42,700 nt of DNA from Desulfobacteraceae bacterium (GCA_024225635.1 JAAEMK010001291.1:1-42700); one strand, 5' to 3'; positions 1-8,791 are shown, counted from the first letter of the stretch. The notes: generated from the sequence alone by a model not told the origin. A program made the numbers and translations.

Positions 1-563
1 CCGCCCCTGCCAAGGGCGCGGCCCGGTGTTCCCTGGGGATCGGCCACATGAATGCTGGCCGCCTTGAGGCGCTGCTCACCGGCCTGGCCGATGCTCATGA
101 CGCCGGTCTTCTTGCCGAACCTGTCCCAGAGCTTCTCCATGGTGTCGTAGTTGCCGTTGCCCACATACTCGTCGGCCGGGAGGAACTCCACGCTGTCCTT
201 CTTGATCACGACCATGGAAAAGTCGTCACCCTCGGGTTTGTCCTCCAGCACAACGGCCTTGATCTCAAGCTTTGCGAGCTTCTGGGAAACAAGACCGCCC
301 GCGTTACTCTCTTTGATGCCGCCGGTCAGGGGAGATTTGGTCCCTGCGGAGAGCCTGCCCGAGTTGGCGGCGGGAGAGCCTGACAAAAGACCCGGAGCAA
401 AGACGATCTTGTTATTCTTTCCCAGGGGATGGCAGGTGGCTGGCACTTCGTTGAGCACCATCTTGGAGGTCAGGGCCCGGCCGCCCAGGGCTGCAAGCTC
501 CTCGGGTACTTCCTCAAACTTATATGTTTTGCTATTTGTATTGATTCTCAGTATTTTTGACAT
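1..563 (-). CDS. Aldehyde:ferredoxin oxidoreductase, N-terminal part (runs off the left edge)
   Basis: This reading frame starts at an ATG at 563 and stays open for 187 codons to the window edge, so it is a 5' fragment. The translation begins MSKILRINTNSK and contains the segments LGGRALTSKMVLNEVPA, FAPGLLSGSPAANSGRLSAG, KSPLTGGIKESNAGG and MSIGQAGEQRL. This order is typical of the N-terminal domain of the tungstopterin aldehyde:ferredoxin oxidoreductase (AOR) family, which oxidises aldehydes to carboxylates in the cytoplasm with ferredoxin as acceptor. The Fe-S and pterin-ligating C-terminal parts lie outside the window, so the subfamily cannot be told. An AAGGAGA Shine-Dalgarno sits just before the ATG. 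The gene lies 30 nt downstream of rtcB on the same strand and may be cotranscribed with it. Confidence 0.9.
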   Translation of the reverse strand, partial: MSKILRINTNSKTYKFEEVPEELAALGGRALTSKMVLNEVPATCHPLGKNNKIVFAPGLLSGSPAANSGRLSAGTKSPLTGGIKESNAGGLVSQKLAKLEIKAVVLEDKPEGDDFSMVVIKKDSVEFLPADEYVGNGNYDTMEKLWDRFGKKTGVMSIGQAGEQRLKAASIHVADPQGTPGRALGRG

Positions 564-593
564 GGTATCTCCTTGAACTTTCTTGCTTGGAAA

Positions 594-1787
594 CTATCGC
601 TTTCTTCTTTTGCGTCTGTCGGGAGGCGCCATCTTGACCAGCTTCGGGTCAAACCTGGCTACAACATCTACGAGATCCTTCTGCTGTTCCATGACATCAT
701 GGATATCCTTATATGCCATGGGGATTTCATCCAGTCCGGCTGAAATCAGCGTGACTCCCTTTTCCGTGAGCAGCCGATTGAGGTCCTGCCACTGGAACCG
801 CTTCAAGGCGGCGTTGCGGCTCATGCTCCTTCCAGCCCCGTGGGCTGCGGAATTGAGGGATAGACTGTTTCCCCTGCCCCTTACAACAAAGGCGGGGGTC
901 GCCATGGATCCCGGTATAACTCCAATAACTCCCTTATCTGCGGGAGTCGCTCCTTTGCGGTGAACGATCACCTCCTCATCCCCACACTGCATTTTCCATG
1001 CAAAGTTATGATGGTTCTCCAGGGTCAGGACAGACACTGCCCCCAGATGCTTCAACACACTCTGATGGATGATATCATGGTTTGCAGACGCATATCTGCC
1101 CATGAGTTCCATTGATTTCCAATATTCAAGCCCTTCCGGCCGGTCAAGGTCGAGCCAGGCAAGATTGTTAAGATATTTGGGAAGCTCCGGGTGGAGGCGC
1201 TTGGCAAACATGCTGTAGTGCTTGGCAACATTGGCTCCCGGGCCCCTGCTTCCGCTGTGTGTCAAAAGGGCAAGGTACCTGCCCGGTTGGAGTCCGAGGG
1301 TCTCCCGGTCAAGGACCAGGCTTCCGAACTCGGCAAAGTGATTGCCGGAACCGCTGGTTCCAAGCTGCCGCCAGGCCGTGTCCTTGAGCGCCCCCATGGT
1401 GGAACTGAAAAACCAGTCTTCGTCCATGACCCTGTGGGTCTTTGGACGGCGAAAGGATGCGCCCACACCAAACCGTGTCTCCTGCTCCAGGGCCATCTCA
1501 AACCGCGCCTGATGGGCCTCATACCAGTCAAACCGGATATCGAGGACGCTCATCTTCACCCGGCAGGCGATGTCCACGCCCACGGCATAGGGAATAACAG
1601 CGTTTCTCACAGCCAGGACCCCGCCGATGGGAAGGCCGTACCCCTTGTGGGCGTCGGGCATGAGCGCCCCCCGGATCGAGATGGGCAGCGCACAGGCGTC
1701 GTCCATCTGCTGAACGGCAGCAGGATCAAGATTTTCACCCCAGATGACATAGGGCGCGGCGGAACCGGTTGTGTTTTCTTCTTTCAT
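594..1787 (-). CDS. rtcB: RNA-splicing ligase RtcB
   Basis: RtcB joins RNA 2',3'-cyclic phosphate (or 3'-phosphate) ends to 5'-hydroxyl ends using GTP and Mn2+, through a covalent histidine-GMP intermediate. The 397-residue protein is full length for bacterial RtcB. Visible motifs are MPDAHKGYGLPIGGV (about 43-57), the metal-binding GVDIAC with D72 and C75, GTSGSGNHF with H149, THSGSRG with H176, HRKGAT with H275, and AAHGAGR with H315, the expected guanylylated histidine. The second metal motif reads DIAC where many homologues have DINC or DIGC, but the ligands are kept. A strong promoter lies upstream (-35 1874-1879, -10 1851-1856). The divergent neighbour thpR acts on the same kind of RNA end. 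No archease or RtcA is visible here. Confidence 0.95.
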   Translation of the reverse strand: MKEENTTGSAAPYVIWGENLDPAAVQQMDDACALPISIRGALMPDAHKGYGLPIGGVLAVRNAVIPYAVGVDIACRVKMSVLDIRFDWYEAHQARFEMALEQETRFGVGASFRRPKTHRVMDEDWFFSSTMGALKDTAWRQLGTSGSGNHFAEFGSLVLDRETLGLQPGRYLALLTHSGSRGPGANVAKHYSMFAKRLHPELPKYLNNLAWLDLDRPEGLEYWKSMELMGRYASANHDIIHQSVLKHLGAVSVLTLENHHNFAWKMQCGDEEVIVHRKGATPADKGVIGVIPGSMATPAFVVRGRGNSLSLNSAAHGAGRSMSRNAALKRFQWQDLNRLLTEKGVTLISAGLDEIPMAYKDIHDVMEQQKDLVDVVARFDPKLVKMAPPDRRKRRKR

Positions 1788-1815
1788 TGAGTTCCCGTTA
1801 CAAACTCGGTAAAAT
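1787..1815 (+). promoter_or_regulatory. Possible sigma-70 promoter of thpR
   Basis: On the plus strand TTGAGT (1787-1792) is followed after 17 nt by TAAAAT (1810-1815). It faces thpR and overlaps the rtcB leader region, so the two divergent promoters lie back to back. The match is moderate. Confidence 0.4.
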
Positions 1816-1850
1816 CATACACGACTATCGTTTTACTCCAACTTGGGAGC

Positions 1851-1879
1851 ATTATAAAAAACAACGAGCACTCTGTAAA
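1851..1879 (-). promoter_or_regulatory. Sigma-70 promoter of rtcB
   Basis: On the minus strand there is TTTACA (1879-1874), a 17-nt spacer and a perfect TATAAT (1856-1851). This predicts a start near 1844, about 57 nt before the rtcB ATG. The call rests on consensus match and position only. Confidence 0.7.
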
Positions 1880-1889
1880 GGAATAACCA

Positions 1890-2486
1890 GTGGACACTAA
1901 AAATAACAACAAAACCCTGCGGCTCTTTGTTGCCGTGCCCGTGCCGAAAAAGGTGGCCCTGTTCCTCGAAGGGGTTCAGAACGCATTGAAAAAGAAGGGG
2001 TTCAAGGCGTCCTGGTCCCGAATGGACACCATGCATCTCACCCTGAAATTCATGGGTGACACCTCTGCTGAAAAGGTCGATTCCATCATGGCGGCCCTTG
2101 AGCAGACCGCGGCTGCCCATGAACCGTTTGAATTGAGGGCACGGGGGGTGGGGGTGTTTCCTTCGGTGAAAAAGGCAAGGGTGATCTGGACTGGGGTGAG
2201 ATCGGAAAACGAGATCCTGTCAGACCTCTTCCGGGTTCTGGATATGAATCTTGAAAAGGCGGGGATTCCCCGGTCAAGAAAGCGGTTCTCCCCCCATCTG
2301 ACCCTGGCACGGCTCAAGACCCGGGTGGACAGCCGGAAAATTCTGGAGGTGATACAGGAATTCCAGGAGGCGGAATCCAAAAAGTTTGAATGCGCCTGCC
2401 TGGATCTGTACCAGAGCGTTCTTGGGCCCTCCCGGGCCGTTCATACCCGGCTGTTCCGGGCAACCATAGGAGGACAAAGGATTTAA
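1890..2486 (+). CDS. thpR: RNA 2',3'-cyclic phosphodiesterase (2'-5' RNA ligase family)
   Basis: The 198-residue protein belongs to the 2H phosphoesterase superfamily and matches ThpR/LigT in length. It carries the two expected HxTx motifs, both reading HLTL (around residues 49-52 and 133-136), which hydrolyse RNA 2',3'-cyclic phosphate ends to 2'-phosphates. The start is a GTG at 1890 preceded by AAAGGAA. The 3' end overlaps the stop of the convergent fapA-like gene by a few bases. It is divergent from rtcB, which consumes the same cyclic-phosphate ends by ligation. The family assignment is firm; the physiological substrate is unknown, as for most bacterial members. Confidence 0.92.
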   Translation: MDTKNNNKTLRLFVAVPVPKKVALFLEGVQNALKKKGFKASWSRMDTMHLTLKFMGDTSAEKVDSIMAALEQTAAAHEPFELRARGVGVFPSVKKARVIWTGVRSENEILSDLFRVLDMNLEKAGIPRSRKRFSPHLTLARLKTRVDSRKILEVIQEFQEAESKKFECACLDLYQSVLGPSRAVHTRLFRATIGGQRI

Positions 2487-4744
2487 AGCTTTTTCGACAC
2501 TAACTCAAACTGGTCCGGCGCCCCGTTTTTTCTCCTCTCAAGGACCTTCACGCCCTGGCAGGATTTCTGAACCTTTGTTGAACTGAACTGCCCGGCCACC
2601 ACCGTTTCCCGGGCCATGGTCCCTTTGACGGCGATGGCGGCAACGCCTTGGCGTTTCCGGCTCCATTCAATCAGGGCAAACCGCTCCTGTTCAAGAAGCT
2701 GCACCTTGGCCTCCACCCCCGGCCTTACAGCCGCCTCCTTCTCTTTTATGGCGGCAAGCTTTCCGGCAAGGACCTTTTTCCGCGCGTTGAGATCCTTGAG
2801 AGCGTTGACGGAGGACCCGAGGCGCTTGTCAAGGGCCTTCACAAGCCTGGCGGTCTTCTCCCTCTCCGGGTCCGTTCCAGGGCCGTTGGTGGTTTCAAGG
2901 TGCTGCCGGGCCTTCTCCCGTTCCTGTTCGGCCGTGCCATGGAAGCGTTTGATCTCCACCATCTTCTCAAAGAGCCGCTTGCTCTCCCCGTCAAGCTCCC
3001 CGGCCCTTTTTTCAAGTTTATCCAGCTCTTCCGTCACCCGCTCCATCCGGATGTCTATCCGTTCCAGCTCGATCACCAGGTGATCCTCCCTGCCGGCGCT
3101 GATACGGCAGGGCACGGTGACGTCACTTCCCACGGCCCCGGCAACAACGCCCCCCTTTGCCGAAATCCCGGAGGCGATGATCCGGCTTTTGGAGGCCGAG
3201 CAACGGCCGCTGATGGTGATGGTGGAATCCAGGATCTCATGGTCCACAATGACATCACCAAAGGCCTCGATGGTGGAATTGTGTATATATTTTGCCCGGA
3301 CGCTGCCCTGGGTTTTAATGACGGCGTTTGTGATGCCGATGGAAACCGAGATGTCGCCGAGGCTTACGATATCGGCCCCCCGGATCTCCCGGGCATCGAC
3401 CCTGCCGGCATGAACCGGATAGGCCCCGGTCAGGATGCCCGACACCTTGATGGCGGAAAACTCCTGGATGGGACCGAACTTCAGGTCGGCGTCATCGATC
3501 ACATTGACCTCGGGAAAGACGTAAAGACTTCCCAGGAGAGATAAAAAGGGGATTCCCCGGGTGCCGGCAAAAACCTTGTGATTCTCCTTGGAAGGCCGCG
3601 CCCCCCTGCCGCAGGTGAAAGCGGATATCCTGTGGTGCAATTCCTTTTCCACGCTGTTGCCAAAGACATCCCTTCCCCGGGTCGTGGTTTCAACCCGCCC
3701 CAATGTGGCCAGGGGCTCCCCCCGTTCCACCCTGGCCCCGGGCAGGTTCTCCCCTGTCTCCCCGGGTTGGGTCTCAAAGAGGCAGTTCACTTCAGTCTCT
3801 CCCGCCAGCAACGGCAGATCGCCCTTTGCAACCATGAACCGGGGCATTTTTTTGTCCATGCAGCACTGGATCAGGGCATCGAGCACCCCGTGGTTGATCC
3901 CCTTCCCGGCCAGGGCCGCTTTGATCCCGGCCAGGGTCGGGACGGGCTCCTTGGTTTTCGGCATCTCGACCCAGGCCTCCATGGCATCGTCGGCGATGAG
4001 GATGTCGATCCTGGGGCCGGGGGCTGTACCAACCGCCTCCTGAACCGGCACCGTCTCCATCCGGTTCTGTTCGGCAAGAATCTGGTCCCGCTGCCCGTGG
4101 GTCAGCACCCCCTTTTCCACCATGATGTCCCCAAGGAGGCGAATGATGCCCTGGCGCTTGAACTCAATCACCTGGCTCTTGAGGGAGGTGTCCACCTGCT
4201 CCGTGGTTGCAAACCCCTTTTCAACCACGGTGGCTGCAAAAACCTTGTCCAGGTCCCGTATCTTGAGGAAATGCCGCACTTCAGGGCTCAGTTCCAGGGG
4301 CCCGGGCTTCTCCGCCGCCTCCCCGGCCATGGCGGAACGAACGTCCAGGAGCTTTTGCTCCCGGGCGATGACCTCCTTCTGTTCCGGGGTGATCACCCCG
4401 GATGCCACAAGGATGTCACCGATCAGCCGCTTGACCTTGGCCTTTCTGAACTCCTGGAGCTGTTCCTTGAGGGCCGCATCCACATGCTCCCTTGTGGCAA
4501 ACCCCCTTTCAACAGCCAGCTGGCCGAATTTCTCCCCCTGCTTCTTGATGACGAGAAACTCCTGTATGAGGGCCAACAGGCTGATCTGGTACTCGGTGGC
4601 CATCTTCTCCTGCTTCATGAGCTGCAAAAAGGAAAGACCGGTCCGGGTCTCCAGGACAAGGAGGCGATCCAGCTGTAACCTGTCTATGGTACCGTATTGG
4701 AGGGCTAACTCTCCCATGGAGGGAACATCCGGGCTCTGTTTCAC
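2483..4744 (-). CDS. FapA-family (DUF342) protein with two tandem N-terminal helical domains
   Basis: This 753-residue protein has a C-terminal half of the FapA/DUF342 type: a beta-helix-like stretch with repeated glycine-centred turns (about 420-560), then a long charged coiled coil (about 565-690). The N-terminal third holds two related units, about 70-130 and about 165-225, each running from an RGFAT/KGFAT segment through LIGDI/LLGDI to an EQ-rich end. They resemble the small helical domain found at the N-terminus of GspE/MshE-type ATPases. FapA-like proteins are linked to polar flagellar assembly or to surface polymers, but no flagellar genes are nearby, so the role is open. The start is GTG at 4744 with a weak ribosome site; an AAGGAG lies about 30 nt further upstream. 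Confidence 0.8.
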   Translation of the reverse strand: MKQSPDVPSMGELALQYGTIDRLQLDRLLVLETRTGLSFLQLMKQEKMATEYQISLLALIQEFLVIKKQGEKFGQLAVERGFATREHVDAALKEQLQEFRKAKVKRLIGDILVASGVITPEQKEVIAREQKLLDVRSAMAGEAAEKPGPLELSPEVRHFLKIRDLDKVFAATVVEKGFATTEQVDTSLKSQVIEFKRQGIIRLLGDIMVEKGVLTHGQRDQILAEQNRMETVPVQEAVGTAPGPRIDILIADDAMEAWVEMPKTKEPVPTLAGIKAALAGKGINHGVLDALIQCCMDKKMPRFMVAKGDLPLLAGETEVNCLFETQPGETGENLPGARVERGEPLATLGRVETTTRGRDVFGNSVEKELHHRISAFTCGRGARPSKENHKVFAGTRGIPFLSLLGSLYVFPEVNVIDDADLKFGPIQEFSAIKVSGILTGAYPVHAGRVDAREIRGADIVSLGDISVSIGITNAVIKTQGSVRAKYIHNSTIEAFGDVIVDHEILDSTITISGRCSASKSRIIASGISAKGGVVAGAVGSDVTVPCRISAGREDHLVIELERIDIRMERVTEELDKLEKRAGELDGESKRLFEKMVEIKRFHGTAEQEREKARQHLETTNGPGTDPEREKTARLVKALDKRLGSSVNALKDLNARKKVLAGKLAAIKEKEAAVRPGVEAKVQLLEQERFALIEWSRKRQGVAAIAVKGTMARETVVAGQFSSTKVQKSCQGVKVLERRKNGAPDQFELVSKKL

Positions 4745-4902
4745 AATTATCCGTTCCAGTTTGAAGGTATTGGTAATACTCCTTCCCTTTTCTTAACCAA
4801 ATCCGTGCCTGTGTCAAGGGTTTCCTCCCAGGGAATTGCCAGGTTCTCCTTGAGAAAGAAAAGAGGTTGTGATAAAAATTAAATCTTTTATCATGGTAAG
4901 CG

Positions 4903-4908
4903 TATAAT
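4903..4908 (+). promoter_or_regulatory. Possible -10 element for the DHH phosphoesterase gene
   Basis: A perfect TATAAT lies 43 bp before the ATG at 4952, within an AT-rich patch. No convincing -35 element is present at 16-18 bp spacing, so this is a weak call. The rest of the 4745-4951 intergenic stretch shows nothing further. Confidence 0.35.
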
Positions 4909-4951
4909 CCGTCGCCATGCTACCCTAAATTCCAAAACGGTACATTTTATT

Positions 4952-5851
4952 ATGAGAATAGTAACAAGACCTGATTTTGATGGCATTGTCAGCGCCGTGA
5001 TCATCCAGGAGGCAGAAGAGATCAACGCCCCGACCCTCTGGATCGAACCGAGCCAGGTTCAGAACAGGGAGGCCGAGATCCGGGAGGGTGACATCATGGC
5101 AAACCTTCCCCATGATCCCCGCTGCTCTGTATGGTTTGACCACCACTTCTCCAACAAAACAGAAGAGAAGATCGAGGGCGCCTTTGAAATCGCCCCCTCC
5201 GCGGCCGGGGTCGCCTATAAGTACTACAAAAGCACCAACCGGCTGGCAAAGGATTATGACGAGCTGATCCGTTGGACAGACATCATCGATGCGGCAGAGC
5301 TCAACGAGGACCAGGTCCTGCGCCCCGAGGACTACCCCTACATCCTTCTCTCCATGACCGTGAAAAACCGTGACGACTCCGATCCCCCCTACTGGAACAG
5401 GCTTGTCTCCATGCTGCGGGATCAGACCATCCATGAGGTGATGGCGGACCCGGAGGTGAAACAGCGGTGTGACGAAGTGGTGGAGGAGAACCGGCTCTAT
5501 GTGGATATCCTGAAACAGCACACCGTCATCCACCAGGATGCCGTCTCCATTGCCGATTTCAGGTCCATGGAGACCGTTCCCTCGGGCAACCGGTTCCTTA
5601 CTTACTCCCTCTTTCCCCAGACCCGTGCCAGCGTAAAAATCCGGTATGCCAACCCGGATAAAAAGGTCGTTCTCATGAGCATCGGTCATTCGATCTTCAA
5701 CCCCACCTGCCGGGTCAACGTGGGCAAGCTGCTTTCCACCTATGGCGGCGGGGGCCATCCCGGTGCCGGCGGATGCAGCCTGGATGCCCGGGATGCCGAC
5801 AGGGTCCTGGATGAGGTCCTGGCGATCCTTGGGGCCAACCGGGAGATATAG
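4952..5851 (+). CDS. DHH-family phosphoesterase
   Basis: The 299-residue protein has the DHH superfamily layout: an N-terminal DFDG metal site (8-11), the signature DHH at 63-65 (FDHHF), a further Asp-rich segment (RWTDIIDAAEL) and a C-terminal DHHA1 domain with the GGGGHPGAGG substrate loop. Members hydrolyse phosphodiester or phosphoanhydride bonds in nanoRNA, pAp, c-di-AMP or polyphosphate. The sequence does not distinguish among these. It is convergent, with a 10-bp gap, with a phosphate transporter gene, which hints at polyphosphate or nucleotide phosphate turnover but proves nothing. The protein is compact, with no RecJ, CBS or TRAP extensions. Confidence 0.88.
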   Translation: MRIVTRPDFDGIVSAVIIQEAEEINAPTLWIEPSQVQNREAEIREGDIMANLPHDPRCSVWFDHHFSNKTEEKIEGAFEIAPSAAGVAYKYYKSTNRLAKDYDELIRWTDIIDAAELNEDQVLRPEDYPYILLSMTVKNRDDSDPPYWNRLVSMLRDQTIHEVMADPEVKQRCDEVVEENRLYVDILKQHTVIHQDAVSIADFRSMETVPSGNRFLTYSLFPQTRASVKIRYANPDKKVVLMSIGHSIFNPTCRVNVGKLLSTYGGGGHPGAGGCSLDARDADRVLDEVLAILGANREI

Positions 5852-5861
5852 ACCGAAAAAC

Positions 5862-6812
5862 CTATACCACGGGATGGATATACTGAAGGCGGGACGCCAC
5901 CGTGAGGGCAAGAGATATGAAGCAGGCCACAACCGGCGTCAGGAACCACGCCACCAGTATCCGCTTCAGGGTCATTCGGCTCACGGTGTTTGACCCTTTT
6001 ACGATACCGATGCCAAGAACGCTGCCAATGACGGCCTGGCTGCTCGACACCGGCACCCCCACCAGGGTATAAAAATGGATGGTCAGGGCCAGGGCCAGGG
6101 AAACCACCAGGGCTGAAAAAGGATCCAGGCTCACCAGGCGCTTGCCCACGGTTTCCATCACGGGCCTGCTGAAGGTGACAATGCCAAGGGCAATGCTCAC
6201 CCCTCCGATAAAGGCGGCAGCCGGCACGGTGATCATGCCGGCCCCCACAAACACGGCGGTCACATTGGCCACGTTGTTGGCCCCCAGGGCATAGGCGCCA
6301 TAGGCCCCCGAGGCCACAAGGCCCGCCCGCAGCAGCCGGTCCGAATCAAAGAGGGTCAGGGGCAGCCGGTTATAGACCGCGGCCATGGCCCGGTAGAGGA
6401 AAAAAGCGACCAGGGCGCCCCCCACCGGGGTGCCGAACCAGCAAAGAACCACCTTGCCAAGGCCCGCGACATTCAGCTGGTTGTTCAGGAACCCGATGCC
6501 GAGGATGGCGCCCACCACCGCCTGGGAGGTTGACACGGGAAGGCCCAGGAGGGTCATGAGGGTCACGGTCAGGGCGGCGGCAACCGAGGAGATCACCGCC
6601 TGGGAGAGATCGAAGCTGGTGAGCCCCTTGAGGGTCTCGATGCCGGCCTGGCCCGAAAAAAGGGCCCCCAGGATAACAAAGGCCGATCCCAGGAAAGCCG
6701 CGGTGCGAAACCGGATCATCTTGGAGGAGACCGCGGTTCCGAATATATTGGAAGCGTCGTTGGCCCCCAGGGACCACCCCAGAAACACCCCGCCCAAAAG
6801 CGAAAGCATCAC
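5862..6812 (-). CDS. pit: PiT-family inorganic phosphate transporter
   Basis: This integral membrane protein of 316 residues shows the internal pseudo-repeat typical of PiT permeases: GANDASN near the N-terminus and GANNVANVT in the middle, with PVSTSQAVVG and PVSSSQAVIG following each. These are the phosphate and cation binding signatures. It should import inorganic phosphate (as a metal-phosphate complex) with protons or Na+. The start codon overlaps the stop of the upstream DUF47 gene (ATGA), so the two are translationally coupled, a common arrangement in which DUF47 acts as the PhoU-like accessory. It is at the short end for the family but complete. Confidence 0.93.
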   Translation of the reverse strand: MMLSLLGGVFLGWSLGANDASNIFGTAVSSKMIRFRTAAFLGSAFVILGALFSGQAGIETLKGLTSFDLSQAVISSVAAALTVTLMTLLGLPVSTSQAVVGAILGIGFLNNQLNVAGLGKVVLCWFGTPVGGALVAFFLYRAMAAVYNRLPLTLFDSDRLLRAGLVASGAYGAYALGANNVANVTAVFVGAGMITVPAAAFIGGVSIALGIVTFSRPVMETVGKRLVSLDPFSALVVSLALALTIHFYTLVGVPVSSSQAVIGSVLGIGIVKGSNTVSRMTLKRILVAWFLTPVVACFISLALTVASRLQYIHPVV

Positions 6813-7459
6813 ACCCGCCGCTTCATGATCAGAATGTTGACCTGGCGGGAAACCCGGTCGGTCTGGTCGGAGATCTCCCCGATATTGATCACAAGATCCT
6901 TAAGCTGCAGCTTGAAAAACGGATCCATGTCCGAATCAAATATCGTTGCGATGAGCCGCCGCTCGATGTGGTCGCAGTGGCTCTCGTTGGTGTCGATGGT
7001 GGTCAGAAGCGCCCGGGCGCCGGTCTTCTTTTTCAAAAACAGCTTGACCTGCCTTGCGAGCAGATCACAGGATTCAAGGCTTATCCGGACAAGATCCCGG
7101 ACGTCCGGAAGAAGGGCATCCGGGATCACGATGCGCTGGTATTTGATGATGAACAATACCCGCTCCAGCAGGTGGGGGATCTTGTCCAGGGCCTGGAGCA
7201 GGTTCATGATATCCCCCCTGGAATCCGGGATCAGCACCTTACCGTACATCAGGTTATTGATCTCATCGATGATGTCGTCGGCCCTGGACTCGTACTTGTG
7301 GGTCTGCTCGATGAGAAAGTCAAACTCTTCGCAGTGGTGGTTGAGGATGCAGGCGGAGACCGCCTTCCTGAAATTCTCCTGGGTAAGGTGGAAATTTTCA
7401 AGGTAGTCGTAAATCAGGGATTCCACCTGGCTCTCTTTCCTGAAAAGAAAACTGAACAT
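6809..7459 (-). CDS. DUF47 (PhoU-like) phosphate transport accessory protein
   Basis: The 216-residue, almost all-helical protein starts MFSFLFRKESQVE and contains the features of the DUF47/TIGR00153 family, such as the HKYESRADDIIDEI segment followed by later helices ending in SDQTDRVSRQVNILI. These proteins have a PhoU-like fold with conserved acidic residues that can bind metal, and they are almost always encoded beside PiT permeases, whose activity they are thought to regulate. Here the stop overlaps the pit start by 4 nt. No promoter could be chosen with confidence in the 107-bp gap upstream (7460-7566). Confidence 0.9.
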   Translation of the reverse strand: MFSFLFRKESQVESLIYDYLENFHLTQENFRKAVSACILNHHCEEFDFLIEQTHKYESRADDIIDEINNLMYGKVLIPDSRGDIMNLLQALDKIPHLLERVLFIIKYQRIVIPDALLPDVRDLVRISLESCDLLARQVKLFLKKKTGARALLTTIDTNESHCDHIERRLIATIFDSDMDPFFKLQLKDLVINIGEISDQTDRVSRQVNILIMKRRV

Positions 7460-7566
7460 CCCTTACAAAGCATCCCCCGTTCTTATGGATGGTCCCGCTC
7501 GGATCAATGCCCGCGTTTCCTGTTACAATAAGAACCGGAGGCGATTCATATGCAGGAAGTTATCGG

Positions 7567-8664
7567 CTAATAGACCACCTGGGTGGTCTCGGCATCAAAA
7601 ACATGCAGCTGGTTCAGGTCCATGGCGATCCGGATATTTTCCCTGGGATGGATCACCCTGCGTCCCTCGCTCCGCACGATCATCTTGACCCCATTGAAAT
7701 CTACATGGACGTGGGTCTCGTTGCCAAGAGGCTCCACCACCTCAACAACGCCGTCGAACTTCCAGGCATCGGGCAGGTCTTCGTTCATGTCCGCCGGCAT
7801 CATCTCTTCGGTGCGAAGGCCCATGACCACCTTCTGGCCGTCACTGAGCTCGATGCCGTTTGTCTTGGGCACGGGGATCTCAAGCCCCCCCTCAAACTTT
7901 AAGGAAACATCATCCCCGTCTCTTTTGGCGGTACAATGGATCAAATTCATGGGCGGGGTGCCGATGAAACCCGCGACAAAGGTGTTCACCGGATTTGTAA
8001 ACAGCTCGATGGGGGTGCCCACCTGTTCGATATAACCGTTCCTGAGCACCACGATCCTGTCCGCCAGGGTCATGGCCTCCACCTGGTCGTGGGTCACGTA
8101 GATGATGGTGGAATCCACCCGCTGGTGCAACAGCTTTATCTCGGCCCGCATCTGAATCCTGAGCTTGGCGTCCAGGTTTGACAGGGGCTCGTCAAACAGG
8201 AACATGGAGGGTTTTCTCACCATGGCCCGTCCCATGGCCACCCGCTGGCGCTGGCCACCGGACAGTTCGTGGGGCTTTCGGTACAGAAGCTCTTCCAGTC
8301 CAAGGATGCCGGCCACCTCCTCCACCCGCTGCTGAATCTCTTCCTTGGGTGTCTTGGAGAGCTTAAGGCCAAAGGACATGTTATTGAACACATCCATGTG
8401 GGGGTAGAGGGCATAGTTCTGGAACACCATGGCAAGCCCCCTGTCCTTGGGCGCCACGTCGTTGATAACCTTGCCGTTGATGGAGATGGTGCCCCCGCTG
8501 ATCTCCTCAAGACCCGCAACCATCCGCAAAAGGGTGGATTTACCGCAGCCCGAGGGGCCGACCAGCACGAGGAACTCCTTGTCCTTTACATCCAGGTTGA
8601 TACCGTGGACCACCTCGGTTTTTCCATATCGTTTTACAACATCATTGATCTTTAATTCAGCCAT
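7567..8664 (-). CDS. ugpC: ABC transporter ATP-binding protein, UgpC/MalK type
   Basis: The 365-residue ATPase has all functional motifs: Walker A GPSGCGKST (about 37-45), the Q-loop VFQNYALYPHM, signature LSGGQRQRVAMGRA, Walker B MFLFDEPLSNLDAK and the switch histidine in YVTHDQVEAM. A C-terminal TOBE/OB regulatory region (about 240-365) marks the CUT1 sugar-importer subfamily. It is encoded divergently from the binding protein and the two permease genes at 8951-12164, and it very probably energises that glycerol-3-phosphate-type importer. Because MalK-type ATPases are exchangeable, the UgpC name comes mainly from the context. Confidence 0.88.
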   Translation of the reverse strand: MAELKINDVVKRYGKTEVVHGINLDVKDKEFLVLVGPSGCGKSTLLRMVAGLEEISGGTISINGKVINDVAPKDRGLAMVFQNYALYPHMDVFNNMSFGLKLSKTPKEEIQQRVEEVAGILGLEELLYRKPHELSGGQRQRVAMGRAMVRKPSMFLFDEPLSNLDAKLRIQMRAEIKLLHQRVDSTIIYVTHDQVEAMTLADRIVVLRNGYIEQVGTPIELFTNPVNTFVAGFIGTPPMNLIHCTAKRDGDDVSLKFEGGLEIPVPKTNGIELSDGQKVVMGLRTEEMMPADMNEDLPDAWKFDGVVEVVEPLGNETHVHVDFNGVKMIVRSEGRRVIHPRENIRIAMDLNQLHVFDAETTQVVY

Positions 8665-8710
8665 TCCAAATCCTGTATTTTTATTAGCCAGTGTTTTCCA
8701 TGTTCATAAG

Positions 8711-8791
8711 TTTTCTAAAACTCACACAATAATGAATTCGCCCCTGTTTTTCGTATTCATATTTTTTCTAAAAACCACATAATACGAAAAA
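8711..8791. repeat. Direct and inverted repeats between ugpC and ugpB (candidate operators)
   Basis: The AT-rich divergent region 8665-8950 holds two ordered elements. The first is a direct repeat, TTTTCTAAAA followed by a CACA-AATA segment, at 8711-8731 and 8764-8784; starts are 53 bp apart (about five helical turns) and 18 of 21 positions agree. The second is a perfect 11-bp inverted repeat, TTTTTCGTATT at 8747-8757 against its complement at 8781-8791, with a 23-nt spacer. Either could bind a regulator of the importer genes. The inverted repeat has no GC-rich stem, so a terminator is unlikely. No sigma-70 promoter could be placed with confidence; a TTGACT at 8830-8835 lacks a good partner. 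Confidence 0.45.
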
